From contig JAKAHI010000078.1 in NCBI GenBank assembly GCA_021815065.1, forward strand, positions 1 through 6,550: DNA of 6,550 nt, in the 5' to 3' direction. Below are positions 1-4,972 of the stretch, piece after piece. Both the position numbers and the translations under genes were made by a program. Each line of letters starts with the position of its first letter. Within the stretch, counting starts at the first letter, position 1. This DNA is from a bacterium. Lineage in GTDB: Bacteria; JAMCPX01. Below the pieces are notes generated by a model, which had not been told where the DNA came from, made no database searches, and saw only the letters and a list, made by a program, of their open reading frames with translations.

Positions 1-94
1 CGTTTGGAAGGCTGAATGTCTCTATTGTTTGATATTTATCCGTTCCGGTCCCGCTTGCAGCGGAAATTGTGTATAACTTTGTGAATAATTTCAT
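1..94 (-). CDS. Unrecognised gene, 5' end only
   Basis: An open frame reads leftward from an ATG at 94-92 and stays open to the window edge, giving the first 31 residues, beginning MKLFTKLYTISAASG. A strong Shine-Dalgarno GGAGGT (minus strand, 103-98) lies 3 nt before the ATG. A good sigma70-like promoter sits about 150 nt upstream on the same strand. Together these make a real gene start plausible, although 31 open codons alone are weak evidence. The visible part has a few basic residues, then a Ser/Thr/Gly-rich stretch. I see no clear signal peptide and no family motif, so I assign no function. The next gene to the right on this strand is the cinA-like gene, more than 400 nt away, so this is probably a separate transcription unit. 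Confidence 0.5.
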   Translation of the reverse strand, partial: MKLFTKLYTISAASGTGTDKYQTIETFSLPN

Positions 95-97
95 AAT

Positions 98-103
98 ACC
101 TCC
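98..103 (-). promoter_or_regulatory. Ribosome-binding site of the left-edge gene
   Basis: The minus strand reads GGAGGT, then ATT, then ATG. The match to the anti-Shine-Dalgarno sequence is strong but the spacing is slightly short. It is the main reason for choosing the ATG at 94-92 as the start of the partial gene. Confidence 0.5.
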
Positions 104-118
104 ACGATTATCTAAAGG

Positions 119-141
119 AGGGGCGGGGTTACCTCGCCCCT
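119..141 (-). other. GC-rich hairpin in the leader of the left-edge gene
   Basis: Bases 119-128 pair with 132-141 around a 3-nt loop (10 bp, one G-U pair on the plus strand). On the minus strand it lies about 16 nt before the Shine-Dalgarno of the left-edge gene. Neither strand has a proper T-tract after it, so it is a poor intrinsic terminator. Its AACCCC (minus, 130-125) can alternatively pair with GGGGTT (minus, 186-181) further upstream in the same leader, and an arm pair CTGTTTC/GAAACAG (140-146 with 168-174) sits between them. A switchable leader is possible but unproven. Confidence 0.45.
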
Positions 142-242
142 GTTTCCTGTACTGAATATGTGTAGCTGAAACAGCAAGTCAACCCCATGAAAAAACTCAG
201 GGCAAAGCAAGAATTCCTGCAAAAACACCTTTCGGATAGTAT

Positions 243-270
243 AGTATACCCATTATTATCATAGGGTCAA
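243..270 (-). promoter_or_regulatory. Sigma70-type promoter for the left-edge gene
   Basis: The minus strand carries TTGACC (270-265, 5 of 6 to the -35 consensus), a 16-bp spacer and TATACT (248-243, 5 of 6 to the -10 consensus). The TATACT motif is partly repeated just downstream. Transcription would start near 236, giving a leader of roughly 140 nt before the ATG at 94. Position, strand and match quality suit the partial gene. It is a prediction from hexamers only. Confidence 0.5.
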
Positions 271-388
271 CTGATTGTAATAACACAAACTTGTTTTTAT
301 TATATTTCATATAGTTAGGCTTCAAAACACCTACAACCAATGGCCTTTGGGGGAAATTGAAGATTTAAAAAATCAGACCTCATCCTAT

Positions 389-409
389 CCTTCCCCTAAA
401 AGGGGAAGG
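389..409. repeat. C-rich palindrome, copy 1
   Basis: CCTTCCCCT (389-397) pairs with AGGGGAAGG (401-409) around a 3-nt A loop. Together with its flank (ACCTCATCCTAT) it resembles the interspersed C-rich palindromes that are common in intergenic DNA of many environmental bacteria. No T-tract follows on either strand, so a terminator role for the cinA-like gene is not clear. Confidence 0.55.
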
Positions 410-417
410 GACTGAAA

Positions 418-442
418 ATTCAAGATTAAAGATTCAAGATTA
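418..442. repeat. Short tandem direct repeat
   Basis: The 11-mer ATTCAAGATTA occurs at 418-428 and again at 432-442, a 14-bp period. It sits between the two C-rich palindromes. It may be simple replication slippage; no function is evident. Confidence 0.6.
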
Positions 443-450
443 GCCCCCTT

Positions 451-473
451 CCTCCCCCTTGACAGGGGGGAGG
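451..473. repeat. C-rich palindrome, copy 2
   Basis: CCTCCCCCT (451-459) can pair with AGGGGG and AGG (464-473), with a single G bulge and a loop of 4 nt. It is followed by GGACTAAAGACTGAAGG, echoing the GGGACTGAAAA after copy 1, so both look like degenerate copies of one repeat family. It lies 41 nt beyond the stop of the cinA-like gene, so the RNA could protect or end that transcript, but no U-tract supports termination. Confidence 0.5.
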
Positions 474-513
474 GACTAAAGACTGAAGGAGGGTGGATGC
501 CGGTTCTAAGGGG

Positions 514-984
514 TTATTGCAATTTCTGAAGGAGCATATTTATTGCCGCGGCGGTTGTTTCCTTTCGATTACCATCTCTATCTTTTTGAAAAATAAACCT
601 TTTCACCTCGATCTCCTTGCCGCTTGCCACTGCGATATACACAAGGCCGACAGGCTTTTTTGCGCTGCCGCCGTCAGGCCCTGCAATGCCTGTTACCGCT
701 ATGGCGCAGTCCGTATGCATAAGCCTTTGAACACCATTAGCCATTGCCTGCGCTACCTCTTTCGACACCGCACCATGCTTTTCCAACAATGCCCTATTAA
801 CACGCAGGACCTGGATCTTTACCCCGTTGGAATAACTTACTACACCGCCCATAAAATACTGTGAGCTGCCGGAGATGTCCGTTACGACCTTTGCGATCAT
901 CCCGCCTGTGCAGGACTCTGCTGTCGACAGGGTCTTGTTGTGCTTTCTAAGAAGTTTACCAAGCTTTATTGCTAATTTTTTCAT
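514..984 (-). CDS. pncC: CinA C-terminal domain protein, nicotinamide-nucleotide amidohydrolase (PncC type)
   Basis: This 156-residue protein consists of a single CinA C-terminal domain. PncC enzymes hydrolyse nicotinamide mononucleotide to nicotinate mononucleotide and ammonia, recycling the pyridine ring into NAD in the cytoplasm. The hallmarks are visible: TAESCTGG at residues 21-28 (its serine is the likely nucleophile), VSYSN near 49-53, TGIAGPDGG at 98-106 and KPVGLVYIA near 110-118. The length matches stand-alone PncC (about 160 residues). The N-terminal COG1058 domain of full CinA is absent, which is normal for this form and not a truncation. AAGGA lies about 9 nt before the ATG. A terminator-like palindrome separates it from the upstream gene on the same strand, so it probably has its own promoter, which I cannot locate convincingly. 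The domain call is very secure; the exact activity is inferred from the family. Confidence 0.93.
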   Translation of the reverse strand: MKKLAIKLGKLLRKHNKTLSTAESCTGGMIAKVVTDISGSSQYFMGGVVSYSNGVKIQVLRVNRALLEKHGAVSKEVAQAMANGVQRLMHTDCAIAVTGIAGPDGGSAKKPVGLVYIAVASGKEIEVKRFIFQKDRDGNRKETTAAAINMLLQKLQ

Positions 985-1024
985 AAATCTACATCCTTAC
1001 TTATTGTCAAGCAGGAACCCAGAG

Positions 1025-1055
1025 AAAAAAATGGATTCCGCATCGAGTGCGGAAT
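1025..1055 (-). terminator. Palindromic repeat acting as intrinsic terminator of the GGQ gene
   Basis: ATTCCGCA (1035-1042) pairs with TGCGGAAT (1048-1055) around a 5-nt loop. Reading the minus strand, the stem is followed by CCA and seven T residues (1031-1025). It starts 18 nt after the stop of the release-factor-like gene. Its form (TGGATTCCGC…GCGGAATGACA) resembles a widespread intergenic repeat family, so a mobile-type repeat may have been co-opted as terminator. Confidence 0.65.
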
Positions 1056-1072
1056 GACATAAGAAAATTGTA

Positions 1073-1480
1073 TTATTCATTGGCCCCATCTACCCTGCCC
1101 CTTAAAAACTTTTTCCCGGCTGTATGTTGCTTGTCCCTGAGCATTTTTTCTTTTGCCCTTTTCGAGCGCTTGCGTTTCTGACGGCGTATTTTTTCTATCT
1201 GCTGCCGGACCCTGCTTTGTTCCCCGAGGAGCATCTCTTCAATCTTGTCAGCCAGCAGCCTCCGTGCAAAAAACCTGTTCATCGCCTGTGAACGCTCCTG
1301 CTGCACCTTGACCTCGATACCGGTCGGCAGGTGTTTTAAATAAACGCAGGTCGAGGTCTTGTTGACGTTCTGTCCTCCGTGGCCGCGGGAACGGAGAAAT
1401 TTTTCCGCGATATCTTCTTCCTTGATGCCGAGCGAGCGCATCCTCCCGGCAAGCTCTTCTTCCTTGCTTTTATTTACCAT
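1073..1480 (-). CDS. Stand-alone GGQ-domain release-factor-like protein (ribosome rescue)
   Basis: The 135-residue protein has the catalytic GGQ domain of class I release factors but no stop-codon recognition domain. The core RSRGHGGQNVNKTST (30-44; GGQ at 35-37) is followed by YLKHLPTGIEVKVQQERSQAMNR (47-69), very close to the RF1/RF2 domain 3. The C-terminal third (about 90-135) is strongly basic, like the tail that ArfB and mitochondrial mtRF-R (C12orf65) place in the empty mRNA channel of a stalled ribosome. The inferred role is hydrolysis of peptidyl-tRNA on non-stop or stalled ribosomes. It could be an ArfB-type or C12orf65-type protein; the sequence alone does not decide, so no symbol is given. 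AAGGA 6 nt before the ATG supports the start. It diverges from parA across 99 nt. Confidence 0.85.
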   Translation of the reverse strand: MVNKSKEEELAGRMRSLGIKEEDIAEKFLRSRGHGGQNVNKTSTCVYLKHLPTGIEVKVQQERSQAMNRFFARRLLADKIEEMLLGEQSRVRQQIEKIRRQKRKRSKRAKEKMLRDKQHTAGKKFLRGRVDGANE

Positions 1481-1542
1481 CCTCAGTCCTTCGGAGAATA
1501 GGCCATACCTCTTGGTCTTCTCAGGCCTCTTTTTCCTCCAGA

Positions 1543-1571
1543 TTGACAGATTACCATTGTTTTGACATAAA
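1543..1571 (+). promoter_or_regulatory. Possible promoter of the parAB operon
   Basis: A perfect TTGACA (1543-1548) is followed after 17 bp by CATAAA (1566-1571, 4 of 6 to the -10 consensus). The start of transcription would fall just before the parA ATG at 1580, leaving almost no leader, which weakens the case. A second TTGACA lies at 1562-1567. The 99-nt divergent gap must hold promoters for both directions or the operon must be read from elsewhere; I see nothing better. Confidence 0.25.
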
Positions 1572-1579
1572 GGGAAGCC

Positions 1580-2377
1580 ATGGCAAGGGTAATTTCAATA
1601 GCAAATCAAAAGGGGGGCGTAGGTAAAACAACAACAGCCGTAAACCTCGCTGCAAGCCTCGCCGCAGCGGAGAAAAAGGTGCTGCTGGTGGACCTTGACC
1701 CCCAGGGGAATTCTTCGAGCGGCTTCAGTATCGATAAGACTGCCCTGCAGTCGAGCATTTATCACGCGATCATCGGGAAAAACAGGCTTTCGCAGATCAT
1801 AAAGCCCACGGAGCTCGAGTTCCTGAAGATTGCCCCTTCGAACCAGGACCTTATCGGCGCCGAAATAGAGCTGATCAACGTCATATCGCGGGAAACAAGA
1901 CTGAAGAGCGCACTCAAGGAGGTCTCCGGCCTCTATGATTATATCATTATCGATTGTCCTCCGTCCCTGGGACTGCTCACGGTAAATGCCCTTACAGCCG
2001 CTGACAGCATCATCATCCCGCTCCAGTGCGAATACTATGCGATGGAAGGGCTCGGACAGCTTATGAAAACCGTGGAGCTTGTCACGGAAAACATAAACCA
2101 TGCGCTCGAGATAGAAGGTATTTTGTTGACAATGTTCGACCCGCGGAATAACCTGTCCTTCCAGGTGAGGGACGAGATAGACCGGCATTTTGCCTCCCTG
2201 AGGTTCAAGACGGTCATTCCCAGAAGCGTGAGACTGAGCGAGGCCCCGAGCTTCGGCAAGCCTGCGCTGCTGTATGATATAACGTCAAAGGGAGCACGGA
2301 GCTATATAGATATGGCAAAGGAATTACTGCAAAAACATAAGGACAAAGGAATAGCGGAGCATGGAAAAAAAGCATAA
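1580..2377 (+). CDS. parA: Chromosome-partitioning ATPase ParA (Soj)
   Basis: This 265-residue ParA/MinD-type ATPase matches the usual Soj size (about 250-260). ATP-bound ParA dimers coat the nucleoid, and ParB-parS complexes stimulate hydrolysis, which drives origin segregation. Visible motifs are the deviant Walker A KGGVGKTT at 11-18 (signature Lys11, nucleotide-binding Lys16), the A' motif VLLVDLDPQGN at 34-44 and the Walker B strand YIIIDCPPSLG at 121-131 (Asp125). The C-terminal PRSVRLSEAPSFGKP stretch is typical of chromosomal Soj. No N-terminal DNA-binding extension of plasmid type Ia ParA is present. AGGGA 4 nt before the ATG supports the start. The stop overlaps the start of parB by 17 nt, so translation is probably coupled. 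It is the first gene of a five-gene operon. Confidence 0.97.
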   Translation: MARVISIANQKGGVGKTTTAVNLAASLAAAEKKVLLVDLDPQGNSSSGFSIDKTALQSSIYHAIIGKNRLSQIIKPTELEFLKIAPSNQDLIGAEIELINVISRETRLKSALKEVSGLYDYIIIDCPPSLGLLTVNALTAADSIIIPLQCEYYAMEGLGQLMKTVELVTENINHALEIEGILLTMFDPRNNLSFQVRDEIDRHFASLRFKTVIPRSVRLSEAPSFGKPALLYDITSKGARSYIDMAKELLQKHKDKGIAEHGKKA

Positions 2378-3215
2378 TGCCCTGGGCAAAGGGCTGTCTG
2401 CACTCATACCGATGAGGGCAAAGGAAATGACCGCAAAAGAAGGTTATTTTATTTGTCCCGTATCGAAGATCTCGGCAAACAGGAACCAGCCGAGAAAAGC
2501 GTTCAACGACCACACCATCGACGAGCTGGCACAGTCCATACAGGAGAACGGCATTCTCCAGCCCCTTGTCGTGAAGCCCGACGGCAGCGGCTTTGAGCTT
2601 ATAGCGGGAGAGCGGCGTCTGCGTGCCGCAAAGAAACTGGGACTCAGAGAAGTGCCGGTTATCATCAAGGACGTGAATGACAAGGACCAATTGTTCCTTT
2701 CGCTCATCGAAAACCTTCAGCGGGAAGACATCAACCCCATCGATGAGGCCGAGGGATACAGAAAACTTATCGAGGAATTCAGTCTGAATCAGATCGACGT
2801 TGCAAAGCGGGTGGGCAAGGACAGGGCAACGGTTGCAAACGCCGTCAGGCTTTTACGCCTGCCGGAAGAGATCAAAAACGCAATCAAGAACGGCAGCGTA
2901 AGCCCGGGACATGCGCGCGCCATACTTGCGCTTTCCACGATCGAGGAACAACTGAGGCTTTTCAAGAAAGTCCGCGATGAAAAACTTACGGTACGGGCTG
3001 CAGAAAGCTATGTAAAAACAAAACGGAACAAAACAAGGGAGACGTCTCAGTCAAAGGAGGCCGCATCCCAGATAACCGCGATCGAGGACGAGCTGAGGAA
3101 AATATTCGCCACAAAGATAAAGGTGAGCAATCAGGGCAGCAGAGGATGGCTCGAAATTCATTATTCTTCTTTCGACGACCTCGACAGGATTTTGAACACA
3201 ATACGGGGAGTTTAG
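2361..3215 (+). CDS. parB: Chromosome-partitioning CTPase/DNA-binding protein ParB (Spo0J)
   Basis: This 284-residue ParB binds parS sites near the origin, spreads as a CTP-dependent sliding clamp and activates ParA. The N-terminus LGKGLSALIP (8-17) is the ParA-stimulating motif. The ParB/Srx CTPase domain follows, with NQPRK at 42-46, GERRLRAA at 83-90 (phosphate-binding loop) and ENLQRED at 117-123. A helix-turn-helix parS reader lies at about 142-163 (LNQIDVAKRVGKDRATVANAV). A polar linker (about 218-235) leads to the C-terminal dimerisation domain. GGAG ends 1 nt before the ATG, and AAAGGA ends 10 nt before it; the overlap with parA suggests coupling. The stop codon TAG forms part of the next gene's Shine-Dalgarno. 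I found no intact parS consensus in this window. Confidence 0.97.
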   Translation: MEKKHNALGKGLSALIPMRAKEMTAKEGYFICPVSKISANRNQPRKAFNDHTIDELAQSIQENGILQPLVVKPDGSGFELIAGERRLRAAKKLGLREVPVIIKDVNDKDQLFLSLIENLQREDINPIDEAEGYRKLIEEFSLNQIDVAKRVGKDRATVANAVRLLRLPEEIKNAIKNGSVSPGHARAILALSTIEEQLRLFKKVRDEKLTVRAAESYVKTKRNKTRETSQSKEAASQITAIEDELRKIFATKIKVSNQGSRGWLEIHYSSFDDLDRILNTIRGV

Positions 3216-3219
3216 GAGG
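3214..3219 (+). promoter_or_regulatory. Ribosome-binding site fixing the bactofilin start
   Basis: AGGAGG overlaps the last two bases of the parB stop (TAG at 3213-3215) and lies 4 nt before the ATG at 3224. It decides against the longer frame starting at 3146, which would lie deep inside parB. Confidence 0.8.
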
Positions 3220-3223
3220 CTCT

Positions 3224-3607
3224 ATGTTCGATAAAAAAGAAAACAATGTTACGTCCGAGGAGATCCACACCATCATAGGCAAAGAGAGTTCTTTCGAAGG
3301 GAAACTGGTTTTTGACGGCGTGGTGAGGATAGACGGCTCTTTTAAGGGCAACATACAATCGAAGGGCAAGCTGCTGATAGGGGAAACCGCGTCCCTGGAA
3401 GCAGAAATAGAAACCGGCTCTTTGATATTGAGCGGTGAGATCAAAGGCAATGTTACCGCATTCGACAGGGTAGAGATCAAGAGCAAGGGAAGGTTCACCG
3501 GAAACATAAAATCACCCGTTCTGCTTATAGAAGAGGGCGCCTCGTTCAACGGCACTTCTTCCATGGAAGTGCAAAAGATATCTACCCTTGTAAAAGAACC
3601 CGATTAA
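3224..3607 (+). CDS. Bactofilin (polymer-forming cytoskeletal protein)
   Basis: From the ATG at 3224 the protein has 127 residues. After a short polar N-terminus it shows the bactofilin domain at about residues 15-115, built from repeated short beta-strand units with G-x-I/V spacing: FEGKLVFDGVVRIDGSFKGNIQSKGKLLIGE, EAEIETGSLILSGEIKGNVTA and RVEIKSKGRFTGNIKSP. This pattern forms the right-handed beta-helix that polymerises without nucleotide into cytoplasmic or membrane-associated filaments. Bactofilins scaffold cell-shape, stalk, motility or chromosome-segregation proteins. Placement 8 nt after parB, in the same operon, suggests a link to ParABS positioning; bactofilins of Myxococcus xanthus (BacNOP) anchor the ParABS machinery, an established precedent. 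The family is certain; the link to segregation here is inference. An upstream frame adding 26 residues was rejected. Confidence 0.93.
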   Translation: MFDKKENNVTSEEIHTIIGKESSFEGKLVFDGVVRIDGSFKGNIQSKGKLLIGETASLEAEIETGSLILSGEIKGNVTAFDRVEIKSKGRFTGNIKSPVLLIEEGASFNGTSSMEVQKISTLVKEPD

Positions 3608-3613
3608 CTCCCT

Positions 3614-4543
3614 ATGGAACATGCTTCATCCCCGGCGCCTGCAAAACTCAACCTGTTCCTCTATGTCACCGGCAAACGGGATGACGGTTATCACGATATC
3701 CTGACACTCATGCAAAAGGTATCCCTGTACGACACGATCGATATCCAAGTCGAAGAGGGCAATGCCATCCAGGTGCAGATCACCGGCCTCACAGGCCGGG
3801 AAGCCCCGGGCGATACCCGGAGAGCGGGGAAACCCGTGCCCTCCACGCCCATGAGCACGAACCGGGACATTCCCGTGAACGAAAAGAATACCGCTTATGC
3901 CGCGGCGCAGCTGTTTTTCCGGCAGAAGGGCATACAAAAGAAACGGGTCGGCATAACGATAGAAAAGCACATCCCGGTCGAATCCGGCATGGGCGGTGCA
4001 AGCAGCGATGCCGCATGCGTCCTGACCATGCTCAATAAACTCCTGCCTTCTTACACCGGACCGGAGCTTTTTGAGCTCTCGAAGGAGATCGGGTCGGATG
4101 TCCCCTTTTTCATGATGGAGGGCAGCGGCCTTGCGAGCGGCAGGGGAGAGCGCGTCAAAAAGGTTGAGATCGCAGGCCCTTTATATTATGTTGTCGTAAA
4201 ACCGGGGTTCGGTATCTCGACGCGATGGGCATATTCCCAGTTAAAATCATTGACAAAAAACGGACTACCGTTTATGTGCGATCTTGTCTTCTATACAAAG
4301 GAAGATATTGTGAGATGTCTTCAAAACGACCTTGAAGCGGTAGCGGAGGAACGTGCTCCAGAAATAAAAACGATAAAGGAGAAACTTTTACAAAGCGGTG
4401 CAAAAGCAGCGGCAATGACCGGAAGCGGGTCTTGTGTTTTCGGCATTTTCTATGAAGAACAGGAAGCGGATAAAGCATTTAATACTATTTCAAATGACTA
4501 TACGACGGTTTACAAATTAAGAGGTATAGAACAAAGGAGGTAA
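3614..4543 (+). CDS. ispE: 4-diphosphocytidyl-2-C-methyl-D-erythritol kinase IspE, with a GC-rich insertion
   Basis: IspE phosphorylates CDP-methylerythritol with ATP in the MEP route to isoprenoids. This 309-residue GHMP kinase shows PAKLNLFLYVTGKRDDGYH at 9-27 (Lys11, equivalent to the conserved active-site lysine), the ATP loop PVESGMGGASSDAA at 121-134, GSDVPFF at 160-166 (Asp162, the likely catalytic base) and MTGSGSCVFG near the C-terminus. Residues about 60-82 (GREAPGDTRRAGKP…STN) are extra. The K-to-D distance is 151, against about 131 in E. coli IspE as I recall it. The DNA of this insert is near 73% GC by my count and contains two small hairpins. There is no Shine-Dalgarno before the ATG, which lies 6 nt after the bactofilin stop, so translational coupling is likely. 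The last codons (AGG AGG TAA) form the ribosome-binding site of spoVG. Confidence 0.96.
   Translation: MEHASSPAPAKLNLFLYVTGKRDDGYHDILTLMQKVSLYDTIDIQVEEGNAIQVQITGLTGREAPGDTRRAGKPVPSTPMSTNRDIPVNEKNTAYAAAQLFFRQKGIQKKRVGITIEKHIPVESGMGGASSDAACVLTMLNKLLPSYTGPELFELSKEIGSDVPFFMMEGSGLASGRGERVKKVEIAGPLYYVVVKPGFGISTRWAYSQLKSLTKNGLPFMCDLVFYTKEDIVRCLQNDLEAVAEERAPEIKTIKEKLLQSGAKAAAMTGSGSCVFGIFYEEQEADKAFNTISNDYTTVYKLRGIEQRR
4535..4541 (+). promoter_or_regulatory. Strong ribosome-binding site of spoVG inside the ispE stop region
   Basis: AGGAGGT covers the last two sense codons and first stop-codon base of ispE and ends 7 nt before the spoVG ATG at 4549. This near-perfect site suggests high, partly independent translation of spoVG relative to ispE. 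Confidence 0.8.
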
Positions 4544-4548
4544 CAAGT

Positions 4549-4845
4549 ATGGAAATTACAGAGGTAAAGGTATTCCCGGTTAACGAGGAGAGACTAAAGG
4601 CGTTCGCAACAATAATCTTTGACGGTTGCTTTGTCATACGAGACCTCAGGATCATCAATGGTAACAACGGCTTGTTCGTAGCCATGCCGAGCAAAAAGAT
4701 GAAAGACGGCAGCTACAAGGATACCGCACACCCGCTGAATAACGAGACGCGGCAGAAGATCGAAGACACGGTCATCGACGCTTACAAAAAAGAGCTTGAA
4801 AAAGGTGACGTTATGGAACCGGAGGCAAGCAAGGCAGAGGCATAA
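4549..4845 (+). CDS. spoVG: SpoVG family RNA/DNA-binding regulator
   Basis: The 98-residue protein matches SpoVG over nearly its whole length: ITEVKVFPV at 3-11, LKAFATIIFDGCFVIRDLRII at 16-36, and the signature NGLFVAMPSKKMKDGSYKDTAHPLN at 40-64. A helical C-terminus and a short acidic/alanine-rich tail follow. SpoVG was named for Bacillus sporulation but is widespread in non-spore-formers, where it binds RNA and DNA and adjusts expression post-transcriptionally. Its targets here are unknown. The length is normal (about 85-100 residues). It lies 5 nt after ispE, the last protein gene of the parAB operon, before a terminator-like hairpin. Presence of spoVG does not by itself mean the organism forms spores. 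Confidence 0.95.
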   Translation: MEITEVKVFPVNEERLKAFATIIFDGCFVIRDLRIINGNNGLFVAMPSKKMKDGSYKDTAHPLNNETRQKIEDTVIDAYKKELEKGDVMEPEASKAEA

Positions 4846-4860
4846 TCGAAGTTTTATTAG

Positions 4861-4889
4861 CCGGAGGGAATTGAACTCCCCGGATTTTT
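4861..4889 (+). terminator. Likely terminator of the parAB–spoVG operon
   Basis: CCG (4861-4863) and GGGA (4866-4869) pair with TCCC (4877-4880) and CGG (4881-4883), leaving a 2-nt bulge and a 7-nt loop. ATTTTT follows (4884-4889). It starts 15 nt after the spoVG stop. The stem is modest, and the last T is also the first base of the mature tRNA, so termination may be partial and read-through could feed the tRNA. Confidence 0.5.
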
Positions 4890-4960
4890 GGGGCGTAGAC
4901 AAGCGGTAAGTCAGCAGACTTTGGATCTGCCATTCGGAGGTTCGAATCCTCCCGCCCCAG
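4889..4960 (+). tRNA. tRNA-Gln (anticodon TTG)
   Basis: This is a complete 72-nt cloverleaf. The acceptor stem is TGGGGCG (4889-4895) with CGCCCCA (4953-4959), discriminator G4960. The D arm is GAC/GTC with loop AAGCGGTAA. The anticodon stem is GCAGA/TCTGC with loop CTTTGGA and anticodon TTG (4921-4923), reading CAA. The T arm is GGAGG/CCTCC with loop TTCGAAT. CCA is not encoded and must be added after processing. The U1-A72 first pair and G discriminator are typical of tRNA-Gln. It sits between spoVG and prs with almost no spacer on either side, so it probably shares a transcript with prs. Confidence 0.97.
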
Positions 4961-4972
4961 TTAGGATATACT

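Noticed and set aside
119..141. GGGGTTACC on the plus strand, reminiscent of the 3' end of a c-di-GMP-I riboswitch
   Set aside because: The conserved upstream parts of that riboswitch (the GCAAAGCC-type stretch and paired arms) are not found at the right distance on that strand.
141..173. TGTTTC…GAAACA, the outer halves of the parS consensus
   Set aside because: The halves are separated by 21 nt rather than the 4 nt of TGTTTCACGTGAAACA, so ParB could not read them as one parS site. They are better explained as arms of a leader stem.
493..864. Plus-strand frame of 123 codons opposite the cinA-like gene
   Set aside because: It is the antisense shadow of a clearly recognisable gene, has a Cys/His-rich composition typical of shadow frames and no family motif.
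1595..2188. Minus-strand frame of 197 codons opposite parA
   Set aside because: It is complementary to the well-conserved ParA coding sequence and has no recognisable domain or ribosome-binding context.
3146..3223. Longer bactofilin frame starting at 3146, adding 26 residues
   Set aside because: It would overlap parB by 70 nt, the added residues do not look like a bactofilin N-terminus, and a strong AGGAGG sits 4 nt before the ATG at 3224.
4889..4960. tRNA-Gln as an integration site for a mobile element
   Set aside because: No integrase, no direct repeat of the tRNA 3' end, and normal housekeeping genes lie on both sides.
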